64,000 nt of DNA, taken from the NCBI GenBank assembly GCA_021201335.1, contig JAJQFD010000020.1:57677-121676 (forward strand), given 5' to 3'. The notes beneath the pieces were generated by a model that saw nothing but the letters and a program-made list of their open reading frames with translations, searched no databases and was not told where the DNA came from. The DNA comes from Bacteroides sp. (lineage in GTDB: Bacteria > Bacteroidota > Bacteroidia > Bacteroidales > Bacteroidaceae). Positions 45,217 to 54,711 of the stretch are shown piece after piece (the stretch's first letter is position 1; every line of letters begins with the position of its first letter). The translations under genes were made by a program, and so were the position numbers.

Positions 45217-45226
45217 GTTACCTGTT

Positions 45227-45835
45227 TTATAGTAATTTAAATTCATATCCTTGCTCTTTCAACCATTCTATAGAACGTGGCAAAGCATATTTCATATTCT
45301 TTTCTGACTTCATTGAATCATGAAAAGTAATAATAGATCCATTCCGTACATATTTCTTCACGATCCTAAATACTTGCTTCCCATTGAGCTTGTTACTGTA
45401 ATCACGGGTAACCAAATCCCACATGATAATTTTATAATGTTGCTTTAACACATAATATTGTGCCCAGCGCATGTGTCCATGAGGAGGTCTGAAGAGATCT
45501 GTCTTGAGTACTTCATTTGCCTGGTCAGTATTTTTCAGATAATTCAAGGAAAGATATTCAAAACCACGGATATGATTAAAAGTATGGTTACCGATACGAT
45601 GTCCGCGATCTACAACCATCTGAAATTCTTCCGGGTATTTGCGCACATTATCCCCCACCATGAAGAAGGTAGCCTTCACCTCATATTTATCGAGTAAGTC
45701 AAGAACCCAAGGGGTTATGTCAGGAATGGGGCCATCGTCAAAAGTCAGATAAACAGCTTTTTCATTCGGATCCATCCGCCAGATTGCATCCGGGTATAAA
45801 GCCCGGATGAATTTTGGAGGTTGTTCGATGAACAT
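45227..45835 (-). CDS. Polysaccharide deacetylase family protein
   Basis: The 202-residue protein has the NodB-type catalytic motifs: TFDDGPIPD (metal Asp), HTFNH (metal His pair) and RPPHGHMRW. It removes acetyl groups from a sugar polymer such as peptidoglycan or an exopolysaccharide. No signal peptide is visible, so it may act inside the cell or be anchored by partners. It lies 16 bases after the DUF2723 gene. Confidence 0.9.
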   Translation of the reverse strand: MFIEQPPKFIRALYPDAIWRMDPNEKAVYLTFDDGPIPDITPWVLDLLDKYEVKATFFMVGDNVRKYPEEFQMVVDRGHRIGNHTFNHIRGFEYLSLNYLKNTDQANEVLKTDLFRPPHGHMRWAQYYVLKQHYKIIMWDLVTRDYSNKLNGKQVFRIVKKYVRNGSIITFHDSMKSEKNMKYALPRSIEWLKEQGYEFKLL

Positions 45836-45851
45836 ATTCTTAAGGCGTTTC

Positions 45852-48800
45852 TTACATTCTTTTTGCTCGTTCCATGTACATATTGTACAAGACGTTCAAT
45901 TTATCACTGTAATTCTGAGCTTTTACAGATTCATAGGTTTCCATAATTCGAATGGACTCATCGAGCAATTGAATGTGAAGCATAATTTCTCTTGAAGAGA
46001 TGTACAACTGCTGATCATTCATACTCAAATACCAGCTAACATACTCCAGTGAATTATTTGCAATATTATCCATAATTCGGTCACCCTCTTCCTGTTTTCC
46101 TAGCTTATAATAAGCCTCAGCCATATTGAAAGCACCATTCTGATATTCATAAGGTACATTGAATGACGGTACCATCTTATCACAATATTCCAATGCGGCT
46201 AATGCTTTGTCATTTTTACCCTCCTTCAGTAATTGATCGACTAACTGAGTGAATATCCGACGGTGTGTATAGCACATTCTCATCGTATTCTCATCAATAT
46301 AAACACCTTCCTTTTCGATACCACCGAACTTGAACTTGTTCATCAGGTTATCATACATCTTGTCAGAATCAATAGTCGCGTCTAACTGCTGTGTATTAAA
46401 AGGAGTAAAGCGGTAGGCTAATCCTTCCTGAATAAAATGATTGCCCATATTCAACTGATTTTCTGAGCCTACAGTAATAGCCATGTACATAGGGCGTTCC
46501 CAATTAGTATTGGCAAGCATTTCCAGCATCATCAACTCACTCTTATAAAGAGCACGTTTACCTTTTAAAGAAATATGCATATAATCGGGAATTGAATCAC
46601 CCACGGCAGCCGGTATTTTCATTCCGGAACGACGCACAGCTTCTTTATCAACTTTTACTACAATACTATCTGTCGGGATAACCCTGAATTTTTCATCCTT
46701 ATTGCGGACCCAGTTATTGAGGATATTTTTCAGTTCATACGGATTCTCACCGAATTCTTTCCGAATATCATAAGTTACTTCGTCAAGTTGGTCGAAATTA
46801 CCATTTTGAGCTTCAGCCTGGGCATATAGATCGTCTAATTGCTTTTTCATATCCGCACGAACCGGCACATATTCATTAGTACCTTCCACATATTCCAGCC
46901 GTTCCCAGGTAATTGGTAGTGAGGGGGAATCATAGGCCGGACGCTTCATCTGGTCGATGTACCAGTCTGTTTGCAGGTAGCTGAGGTTACAGGTACGTGC
47001 ATCCGTACGGAATTCTTCGGTTTCCTGGTTGTACCATAAGGGGAAAGTATCATTATCCCCATTGGTAAATATAATCGGATTGCCTGTTTCCTGAAGAGAC
47101 ATCAGGTAATTCTGGCCAAAATCGCGGGCAACAAATCGTCCGCTTCGGTCATGATCATCCCATGTTTGACTAGCCATCTGAATGGGTACACACAAACAAA
47201 GAACGGAAGCAATGATGGCAGAAAGCTTTTCATTAGTTTTAATATATCTTTGCAGCAGCCGGGCCAGTCCGGCTACTCCCATACCAATCCAGATAGCAAA
47301 GGCATAGAACGAACCGGCATACGCATAATCACGTTCACGAACTTGTAACGGTGCCTGATTCAGATAAAGGATAATTGCAATACCCGTCATGAAGAAAAGG
47401 AAAAAGACAACCCAGAACTGTTGTATTCCTTTCTTTCCGCGATAGGCTTGCCAAAGTAAACCGATAATACCCAAAAGCAGGGGCAATCCATAAAAGACAT
47501 TCCTTCCTTTGTTTTCTTTTAATACAGTTGGCAATAAATCCTGGTCGCCTACAAGAATGTTATCAATAAATTTAATTCCGGTAATCCAGTTGCCATGTTC
47601 TATTTCTCCCTGACCTTGAATATCGTTTTGACGTCCGACAAAGTTCCATAAGAAATAACGCCAGTACATGTAATTCAGCTGGTAACTGAAGAAAAATTTA
47701 ATATTCTCCCATTGGGTAGGGATGTTTACCGTGACAGGTTCTCCACATCTATCATAAGATACATTCGTACCTTTTACATTGGCCCACATTTTATATTGCT
47801 CTACGTGGGCCGGTTGAGCGCTATACATACGCGGAAATAGCATATTCTGTGCATAAGCATATTCCACACGCCCCGGTTTTTCAATATAACTGTCTTTTTC
47901 AGTAGGGGATGTCTTTTCTTTCTGTACGTATTTTACAGGTGTTTCAATCTGACGGGGAACACAGTATTTCCCCTGGATATCGAGAGCAATTTCAGAAGAA
48001 TACGCTTGTCCGTAGAACAAAGGACGTGTACCATATTGCTCGCGTCCCAGATAATCACCCAGTGTGAAAATATCCTCGGGAGAGTTCTGATCCATCGGTG
48101 TATTGGCCGTTGACCGAATCATGATCAGTGCATAAGTCGAATATCCTATTACAATCACCAGGATACAAAGCATCGCGGTATTCATTGTACGTGCGGTAAT
48201 CCGGTATTTGGAACCTGGTTTGAATCCATATAAATAAAATGCCAGGAGTGCTAATACAATAATTCCAATAACAATACTTGTTTTACCGTGTCCGTAAAAA
48301 GGAATACCTAATAATGCAACGGTTAACAGGAAAGATATATTCATTCGTGACCGATTTCCCTGCGTATAACTTTCGTATACCCCCCAGATAATCGCGGCGA
48401 CTAGCACAAAAATATAAACGATTACACCTGTATTGAAGGAAAATCCCATAGTATTAACGAAGAATAGTTCAAACCATCCCCCGATTTTAACCACTCCGGG
48501 CACTATGCCATAAAGTACTACTATCACCAGGAGAGCCGAACCTAACAGGGCAAGCAAACTTCCTTTGAGGTTAGCATCCGGGTTCTTTTTATAATAGTAA
48601 ACCAATACAATAGCTGGCAAACAGAGAAGATTCAGAAGATGGACCCCAATACTAAGGCCAGTAAAATAAGCAATTAGGATTAGCCAGCGATCGGAGTGGG
48701 GTTCATGTGCCACATTTTCCCATTTCAGGATTAGCCAGAATACCAGAGCAGTAAACAGAGACGAATAAGCATATACTTCTCCTTCCACAGCACTAAACCA

Positions 48801-49211
48801 GAATGTATCACTAAATGTATAAGCAAGAGCTCCAACCATTCCCGATCCGATAATAATGATCATTTGTTCCAATGTCATTTCATCAGTATTATCAGCAACA
48901 AGTTTCTTTACCAAATGAGTAATACTCCAGAAAAGGAATAAGATACATGCTGCACTCATTAGGGCACTCATATAGTTAACCATACGGGCTACTAAAGTCG
49001 GATCACTTGTAAATTGGGTAAAGAAGTTGGCGGTAAGCATAAAGAAGGGAGCACCGGGAGGATGACCAACTTCGAGCTTATAAGCTGAGAGGATAAATTC
49101 TCCGCAATCCCAGAAACTTGCGGTCGGCTCAATAGTGAGGCAGTAAACGACTGCGGCAATAGCAAATATAAACCACCCACTTAGGTTGTTTATGGCTTTG
49201 TACTGTTTCAT
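45852..49211 (-). CDS. DUF2723 multi-pass membrane protein, glycosyltransferase-like
   Basis: This very large protein (1119 residues) starts with the DUF2723 signature: EPTASFWDCGEFILSAYKLEVGHPPGAPFF, which resembles protein O-mannosyltransferase active-site loops with a catalytic Asp (cited here in part: FWDCGEF). About twelve membrane helices span residues 10-340 and 570-680, with a periplasmic domain between them. The C-terminal 200 residues are helical with TPR character (KALAALEYCDKMVP, FNMAEAYYKLGKQEEGDRI). It is probably a lipid-dependent glycosyltransferase. A TATCTTTG box on the minus strand (49251-49258) may be its promoter. Confidence 0.88.
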   Translation of the reverse strand: MKQYKAINNLSGWFIFAIAAVVYCLTIEPTASFWDCGEFILSAYKLEVGHPPGAPFFMLTANFFTQFTSDPTLVARMVNYMSALMSAACILFLFWSITHLVKKLVADNTDEMTLEQMIIIIGSGMVGALAYTFSDTFWFSAVEGEVYAYSSLFTALVFWLILKWENVAHEPHSDRWLILIAYFTGLSIGVHLLNLLCLPAIVLVYYYKKNPDANLKGSLLALLGSALLVIVVLYGIVPGVVKIGGWFELFFVNTMGFSFNTGVIVYIFVLVAAIIWGVYESYTQGNRSRMNISFLLTVALLGIPFYGHGKTSIVIGIIVLALLAFYLYGFKPGSKYRITARTMNTAMLCILVIVIGYSTYALIMIRSTANTPMDQNSPEDIFTLGDYLGREQYGTRPLFYGQAYSSEIALDIQGKYCVPRQIETPVKYVQKEKTSPTEKDSYIEKPGRVEYAYAQNMLFPRMYSAQPAHVEQYKMWANVKGTNVSYDRCGEPVTVNIPTQWENIKFFFSYQLNYMYWRYFLWNFVGRQNDIQGQGEIEHGNWITGIKFIDNILVGDQDLLPTVLKENKGRNVFYGLPLLLGIIGLLWQAYRGKKGIQQFWVVFFLFFMTGIAIILYLNQAPLQVRERDYAYAGSFYAFAIWIGMGVAGLARLLQRYIKTNEKLSAIIASVLCLCVPIQMASQTWDDHDRSGRFVARDFGQNYLMSLQETGNPIIFTNGDNDTFPLWYNQETEEFRTDARTCNLSYLQTDWYIDQMKRPAYDSPSLPITWERLEYVEGTNEYVPVRADMKKQLDDLYAQAEAQNGNFDQLDEVTYDIRKEFGENPYELKNILNNWVRNKDEKFRVIPTDSIVVKVDKEAVRRSGMKIPAAVGDSIPDYMHISLKGKRALYKSELMMLEMLANTNWERPMYMAITVGSENQLNMGNHFIQEGLAYRFTPFNTQQLDATIDSDKMYDNLMNKFKFGGIEKEGVYIDENTMRMCYTHRRIFTQLVDQLLKEGKNDKALAALEYCDKMVPSFNVPYEYQNGAFNMAEAYYKLGKQEEGDRIMDNIANNSLEYVSWYLSMNDQQLYISSREIMLHIQLLDESIRIMETYESVKAQNYSDKLNVLYNMYMERAKRM

Positions 49212-49892
49212 TAACTATAATGGTTTACTTATTAACATGTTAATAGCCGACAAAGATACTATTTTAATTAAAAAGACAGAGGGAATGCGTAAGTAATTAA
49301 GATACTGTAACTATCAAAGATGATATCTGTTGTCGTAGGATCTAACTATTCCTTCCATCATCAATCAATATAGTATGTTAAGGTAAACTTATCCTACTAG
49401 CACGATAAATATACATTCTCTTACTGGAAAACCTTATTCAATATGCCTCAAATGCTACCGGAAGTAGGGACAAACCCTACCGCAATCAAGAATAAAATGA
49501 ACTTCTTCTTTGGATGATCTATTCTCTATTCACCCACTCTCTTAAAAGAATTATCTCGAAAAAGTATCACCAGTCTCATACATTCTCTATAAGAGTCTAA
49601 TTATAAGCATATTAAGGATTTACTTTTCATTGCATTTCTTCAGCATGCAAACTACACAAGTCTCATAATTTGATAAAGCGTTTGTAGTCTGTAAAGCATT
49701 GGTTGATAGAGGTCAAGCAATACTTTGTTCCCATAATTCAATACAACTTGAGTTGTGAGTTCCTGATCAAAGACAACTACTGGTTCGCAACTTTATAACT
49801 CTTCTACTGATAGAATTTAAGTGACCGGATAGTATAAATCAACTTCATAAGGTTGTTATTTCTTTTAGTTTTATCGACTTATTTTATTTCTT
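49212..49892. other. Intergenic region with dispersed repeat copy B
   Basis: The gap holds the -7 box of the DUF2723 gene (49251-49258) and repeat copy B (49426-49557). The rest is AT-rich with no gene that I can support. Confidence 0.6.
49426..49557 (+). repeat. Dispersed intergenic repeat, copy B
   Basis: It matches copy A from GGAAAACCTTATTC through CACTCTCTTAAAAGAATT, with the core AAATGCTACCGG at 49450-49461. Unlike copy A it lacks the first core 44 bases upstream, and its inverted repeat is damaged (ATGCCTCAA and TAGGGACAAA). Confidence 0.8.
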
Positions 49893-50838
49893 CTACAATT
49901 TGGAAAAGTTACCAGTGGGTTCAATTCTGATGAATTTTCCTTCCATGATCTTTTTCTCCCGTGTTGATTTGCCTACAAAGGTCAAAATATATGAGAATTG
50001 TTGCCAGTTATATTCTATGTCGAAAAAAAACCTTCTATCTCCGGGAGGAATATCGATGGTAACTTCAATATTTACTGATAATTTGAATGGCTTTTCCGTT
50101 ATAAAGTTAGAATATGAACCTGTTTCATTTTGAAAATAAATTTCCCCATTATAACAATGAGAAGGAATCTTTACTTCCAAAAGATCTCTTCCGAACAAGA
50201 AAAAAATATTCTTATAATTACACATAAAGTATGTTCGGCTACTTTCGTTTTGAAGAGGCTAGGTAGTTAAGAGTATGTTATCAACTCCGCCATTCCGAAA
50301 TGCATATCTTATTGGTGAGGTTTTAATATAGACAGAATCTTTATCCTCCGGGTCGATTCAATATTCAATACTTTCGAACTGATATCCCTGAGACTTTTTT
50401 GTTGAACAAAAACTTGTCTGGTTTCTTCCCCGGATTGAAGAAGCACAGCAAAACTGAAGTCTTCTTCTGTGAAATTATCTTCTACAAGAATTTTAAAAAA
50501 AGAGGAATTTCACGGACAATGCTAAATCCCTTATTATCCCATAGAGTTTCCAGTTTACCTAAATCTTGGAGATAGAGTTTATGATTTTCACAAATCATCG
50601 TCCCATCCGGTAAATAAGCAATTCCATATATAAATTCTTCATAATGAACTGTTTTCTTTAAAACTCCAGCTATTTCCCAATCAATATCATTTAGAGTTAT
50701 TTCAATCTCCCCACCTTCATCTCCCATATTAATAGTAGAGGTTGATGGTTTAATAAATGATTCATCCTTATCACATGCTACAACTAAGATACTGCAGAGA
50801 AGAATGAAAACAAATCTAAATAAACGAATAGTTTTCAT
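49893..50838 (-). pseudogene. Decayed lipoprotein gene
   Basis: The start at 50838 gives a lipoprotein signal (MKTIRLFRFVFILLCSILVVAC). A BACON-like segment follows (MGDEGGEIEITLNDIDWEI). The frame breaks in a poly-T run near 50490. It resumes in another frame with ILVEDNFTEEDFSFAVLLQ and QVFVQQKSLRDISS. It shifts again to SVYIKTSPIRYAFRNGGVD, meets a TAG near 50265, and continues to 49893 with VTIDIPPGDRRFFFDIEY. Put together these are one protein of about 315 residues. Several independent breaks mean true decay. The original function is unknown. Confidence 0.75.
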
Positions 50839-50930
50839 CGTCGTAATATTAAGTTTTGTCTTATACAAAAGAAAATCAAATAATTATAAGTATCTGTTAT
50901 AATCGTCTGTTATGTGTAATGTCCTTTATA

Positions 50931-51695
50931 TCAATGTTTATGTTCCCCCAATATCCGATGCGGTATCGTACCATGCCCCAATACTTCAATGGGACAATGG
51001 AAATTCTTTTCAAGCCATTCCTCCGTAATTCCGGTATCCGGATGAAAATCCAGCGTTTCATTTACACAGGCAATAGATTTTACATTTTGTAAAACCGTTC
51101 CTATATCATGACTTACCAGAATAATTGCACAATCTTTATTAATCTCCGTCAATAGTTCATACAGTCGGGCTTCAAATTGCTTGTCGATATAAGTATTTGG
51201 TTCATCGAGTATTACTACTTGCGGGTCAGAAACAATAGCCCGGCCTAATAAAGCTCGTTGAAGCTGTCCGCCACTTAATTGCCCAATAGCCCTTTTGCCC
51301 AGTCCATCTAATCCCATCCGGCTGATAACCTGTTGTACTTTCTCCCTTTGTTGTTGAGTAAACCTACTGATTAGCGATTTCCGGGAATTTAAGCCGGAAA
51401 GAATCACCTCTTCAACAGAAATGGGGAACTTCCGATCAATGCTATTGTACTGAGGCAGATAACCCATCCGAAGAGAGTTCATTGTTTTATTGTTTTCATA
51501 AAAGCGAATATATCCACCAGTAGGTTTTAATAACCCCAATATCACTTTAATCAGCGTTGTTTTCCCGCCTCCATTGGGACCAATGATGCCTAGAAAGTCC
51601 CGATCATAGACTGTTAAATCTACATCATAAAGTACTGTCTTACCTTCGTATCCAGCAGAGATCTTTTCTAATGTTATCAAGCGGTTTTTATTCAT
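50931..51695 (-). CDS. znuC: Metal (zinc/manganese) ABC transporter ATP-binding protein
   Basis: It powers uptake of a transition metal. The 254-residue protein (start at 51695, MNKNRLITLEKISAGYEGK) has Walker A IGPNGGGKTTLIK, signature LSGGQLQRALLGRA, Walker B VVILDEPNTYID and the switch His (LVSHDIGTV). An earlier in-frame ATG at 51743 lies inside znuA. It follows the binding-protein gene by two bases, but no permease gene follows; the next gene is a decayed lipoprotein. Confidence 0.9.
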   Translation of the reverse strand: MNKNRLITLEKISAGYEGKTVLYDVDLTVYDRDFLGIIGPNGGGKTTLIKVILGLLKPTGGYIRFYENNKTMNSLRMGYLPQYNSIDRKFPISVEEVILSGLNSRKSLISRFTQQQREKVQQVISRMGLDGLGKRAIGQLSGGQLQRALLGRAIVSDPQVVILDEPNTYIDKQFEARLYELLTEINKDCAIILVSHDIGTVLQNVKSIACVNETLDFHPDTGITEEWLEKNFHCPIEVLGHGTIPHRILGEHKH

Positions 51696-51697
51696 CT

Positions 51698-52579
51698 TTA
51701 TTTTTTCAAGCTTTTGGCAATATGGATCATTTCTTCCTCCCAATCGTAGGATAACGGATTGATGGGAATGATTTGTGTATCAGTTTCTTTCGCAATGATT
51801 TGTGCGTTTCTCTGATCAAATTCAGGTTGTACAAAGATTACCCGAACACCTTCCTGCTTACTGATTTCAATCAGATTTTTCAGATGGCCGGGAGAGGGTT
51901 CTTTGCCTTCTTCTTCAATCGAAATTTGTTCCAGTTTGTAATCACGGGCAAAATAAGAAAGCGCAGGATGATAAATCATAAATGCATGGTCGGCATTTTC
52001 CTGAAGCAACTCAGTAACAATGCTATCTGTCTCATGGATCTTACGGGAAAGGGAATCATAACGTGCCAGATAATATGCTTCATTTTCTTTATCAAGGGTA
52101 CGAAGTGCCTGGAAAGTGTTTTGAGCAATAATCTGTGCATTTACTGCTGAGTTCCACACATGGGGTTCAACTTCTCCTTCGTGATAATGATCTCCATGAA
52201 AATGACCTGTTCCCCGGATCAGATCAATTCCTTCCGACGTGTCAAATACAACAATATGAGGAGCGTTTTTCAACAGCCGATCCATCCAGGTAACTTCAAA
52301 GCCAATATGCCCGATACGCAGGTAAGCCTCACTTTTTCCCAATTCAACCAATTGCTGGGGTGTTGGGTCATAGCTTTCCGGACTACTTCCTTTAGGTACC
52401 ATACTGATAACTTTGAATTTATCTCCGGCAATAGCCTCTGTAAAATATCGTTGCGGTTCTATAGTAACTGTAATCGTTCGTTCATCCTGTTTGTTTTTCG
52501 ACTGGCCTGTACATCCGGCTAAAATGGCCAGACTAATTACGCCCATAATGACCAGACTAATGTGTGTTATCGTTTTCAT
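51698..52579 (-). CDS. znuA: Metal ABC transporter substrate-binding lipoprotein
   Basis: It captures zinc or manganese in the periplasm. The 293-residue protein has a lipoprotein signal (ISLVIMGVISLAILAGC). The His-rich loop GHFHGDHYHEGEVEPHVW is typical of zinc-binding ZnuA. Ligands continue at IYHPALSYFARDY and VQPEFD. Zinc is more likely than manganese because of the loop. It is encoded with znuC at the end of the purD operon. Confidence 0.92.
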   Translation of the reverse strand: MKTITHISLVIMGVISLAILAGCTGQSKNKQDERTITVTIEPQRYFTEAIAGDKFKVISMVPKGSSPESYDPTPQQLVELGKSEAYLRIGHIGFEVTWMDRLLKNAPHIVVFDTSEGIDLIRGTGHFHGDHYHEGEVEPHVWNSAVNAQIIAQNTFQALRTLDKENEAYYLARYDSLSRKIHETDSIVTELLQENADHAFMIYHPALSYFARDYKLEQISIEEEGKEPSPGHLKNLIEISKQEGVRVIFVQPEFDQRNAQIIAKETDTQIIPINPLSYDWEEEMIHIAKSLKK

Positions 52580-52590
52580 ATAATTATGTT

Positions 52591-53244
52591 TTATCGTTTC
52601 GTTCCTCTTAATATTTCCCGCTTACCATTTGGCGGCCCGGGCAATCGTTCCATGACAAAACCAGCTTGCTGAAACATTCTTCTTATTACTCCTTTCGCAC
52701 AATAGGTAGTTAATATTCCTCCCGGACTAATCAGACTATATAAACAATTAAATAATTCCTGCTTCCACATTTCTGGTTGCTTCTCGGGAGCAAAAGCATC
52801 GAAATATATAACATCAAAACCAGCAGGAAATATATCAGATGTCAACTGCGTAAAATCAAATTGCTTTTTCAAGAATGCAAAGTTAGGAAGAATATTGGTT
52901 TCTTCTTCCCAAGGTAAAAGATGCATTTCACGAAAAAGCGGATCATCCGTATAATGTAACTGCTCGATGGTATTCCATTCCAGCGGATATAATTCAAGCC
53001 CGGTATAGTAAATTTGCTTTTTATTCTTCTGCGCTTCAACTAAAGTAAGGTATGCATTTAACCCGGTGCCGAAACCAATTTCCAGCAAATGAACCGGCTG
53101 TACAGAACTACGCTTTAATCCCATTTCAATAAAAATATGTTGGGATTCTGTACGGGCCCCTTTTACACTGTGATAATGTTCATTGAGTTTCGGAACAAAC
53201 AAGGTAGCACTGCCGTCGGCTGTATGTTCAATAATTCTTTTCAT
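52591..53244 (-). CDS. mnmD: tRNA 5-methylaminomethyl-2-thiouridine methyltransferase (MnmD-like)
   Basis: The 217-residue protein matches the methyltransferase half of MnmC: HYHSVKGARTESQHIFIE, the SAM loop LLEIGFGTGLNAYLT, DVIYFDAFAPEKQPEMW and the C-terminal CAKGVIRRMFQQAGF. It lacks the oxidase half, as in stand-alone MnmD. It would finish the wobble-uridine modification of some tRNAs. It lies 11 bases before znuA. Confidence 0.92.
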   Translation of the reverse strand: MKRIIEHTADGSATLFVPKLNEHYHSVKGARTESQHIFIEMGLKRSSVQPVHLLEIGFGTGLNAYLTLVEAQKNKKQIYYTGLELYPLEWNTIEQLHYTDDPLFREMHLLPWEEETNILPNFAFLKKQFDFTQLTSDIFPAGFDVIYFDAFAPEKQPEMWKQELFNCLYSLISPGGILTTYCAKGVIRRMFQQAGFVMERLPGPPNGKREILRGTKR

Positions 53245-53248
53245 ATAA

Positions 53249-53716
53249 TCAGATCATTGAAAATATTCCTAAAGCCGCCATGGCAACCAAAATATAACGG
53301 AATATTTTTCCGGCAAACATACTGATACTCACTATATATATATTGCTATGCATAAATCCCAAAGCTACAGCAATGACGGTACCAATCATAGGGATAAAAG
53401 CAAAAAAAGCCATCAAAGCACTTCTTTTATTCAGGTACACTTTCATACGCTCAACTTTCTCCGGTTTAATATGGAAATATTTTTCCAGCCATTCCATTTT
53501 TCCCAAGTGTCCGAGCCAGTAACAGGTAAGACTCCCCAAAAGATTCCCAACAGAAGCCATTAATATACAAATAGTGGGGCTCAAACCTGTACTAGGGTGG
53601 ACCAATGCAGCTAACACAGCTTCCGAGCTGAGCGGAAAAATACTGCCGGCCAACAAAGCTGACAGGAACATCCCCAGATACCCCCAATCTATAAGAAATT
53701 CTATAAAAGCATCCAT
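53249..53716 (-). CDS. YqaA/DedA-type VTT-domain membrane protein
   Basis: The 155-residue protein has about four membrane helices. The VTT-type motifs are SSEAVLAALVHPSTGLSP, GNLLGSLTCYWLGHLGK and AFIPMIGTVIAVALGFMH. These proteins are thought to move lipids across membranes. The start overlaps the end of the upstream gene by 16 bases. Confidence 0.88.
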   Translation of the reverse strand: MDAFIEFLIDWGYLGMFLSALLAGSIFPLSSEAVLAALVHPSTGLSPTICILMASVGNLLGSLTCYWLGHLGKMEWLEKYFHIKPEKVERMKVYLNKRSALMAFFAFIPMIGTVIAVALGFMHSNIYIVSISMFAGKIFRYILVAMAALGIFSMI

Positions 53717-54711
53717 ATATTATAACAGAGTAGTCCCATCAATGCCACAATTGCTCCAATGAAGAGTAAATTGGATGCTTTTGTATCTGAAAGCGCAAAC
53801 ATATGCCCGATCAGAATACTGACACATACAAATAAAAGCGACAACAAATCCATACAATGAGCCGGTTGAAGGAAAATAAATACGAATAAACAAAAGCTAA
53901 TCAGAATAAGAAATCGCAGATACATGCGGGTTCGTATTTTATCCCGGTAACTGTTCATAAATACATAGACAGCACTTACAATGTAAAGAACTAAACAGTA
54001 AAAAACGATTGCGATCTCCCAGGGACGTAGCACACTAAACTGAGGCGTATGGAAGTTTATCATTTCCTGGAAAGGTTTGTAAAACATCTCCATCTGATTT
54101 GTATAGAATGTGTAACCGAAAAAAAGCCAATAGGGCAGACATAAGCCCAAAATGGAAGCTAGAAAGCTTTTGAAGGTAAGCGACTGAAAAGTGAAAGCAC
54201 CCATCCAAAGAACTGGTACAAAATAAATTAACTGTGGAAACGCCAGACTACCCACCCCAAGAAGTATAAAAGACTCAAAAAGCGATTGCGTGGCATGAGG
54301 ATGCTGATAACTGGCAAATAAAAAGAAAATGGAAAGCAACAGGGCAACGGCGGCCGCATCTCCAGGATATAGAAAATGGATGGCCGGACAAGAGGCTACC
54401 AGTAACAGGTAAACAGCTGTCTGTATAGAAGCCCTGACCCGTATAATGCCAAATGCATTATTCAATGTTATCAGAAAATATCCGATAACAAGATGTAAAA
54501 TAAAGCTAACAATCTGATTGACCCAGGAAGGAAATGTTTCCAAAGGTATCAATTTGATAAAAGAGTAGATACCTTCCTTATGCGAATGTTCGGTAATATG
54601 TTCAGGCATAAACATTGCACCCACCACCCAGCAAATGATGGCTATCAGGATAGTAACAGGAAGAGTAAACCTGCCTGTTACTACGAAGACTTGGAATGTT
54701 TTCTTTCTCAC
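53701..54711 (-). CDS. Multi-pass membrane protein of unknown function
   Basis: I do not recognise this 336-residue protein. It has about ten hydrophobic segments spread along its length, with no large soluble domain. A Bacteroidetes-specific pattern (LFLFASYQHPHATQSLFESFILLG) is visible. It lies between purD (stop one base upstream of its start) and the VTT gene, so it is part of the operon. It may be a transporter or an assembly factor. Confidence 0.8.
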   Translation of the reverse strand: MRKKTFQVFVVTGRFTLPVTILIAIICWVVGAMFMPEHITEHSHKEGIYSFIKLIPLETFPSWVNQIVSFILHLVIGYFLITLNNAFGIIRVRASIQTAVYLLLVASCPAIHFLYPGDAAAVALLLSIFFLFASYQHPHATQSLFESFILLGVGSLAFPQLIYFVPVLWMGAFTFQSLTFKSFLASILGLCLPYWLFFGYTFYTNQMEMFYKPFQEMINFHTPQFSVLRPWEIAIVFYCLVLYIVSAVYVFMNSYRDKIRTRMYLRFLILISFCLFVFIFLQPAHCMDLLSLLFVCVSILIGHMFALSDTKASNLLFIGAIVALMGLLCYNIWMLL

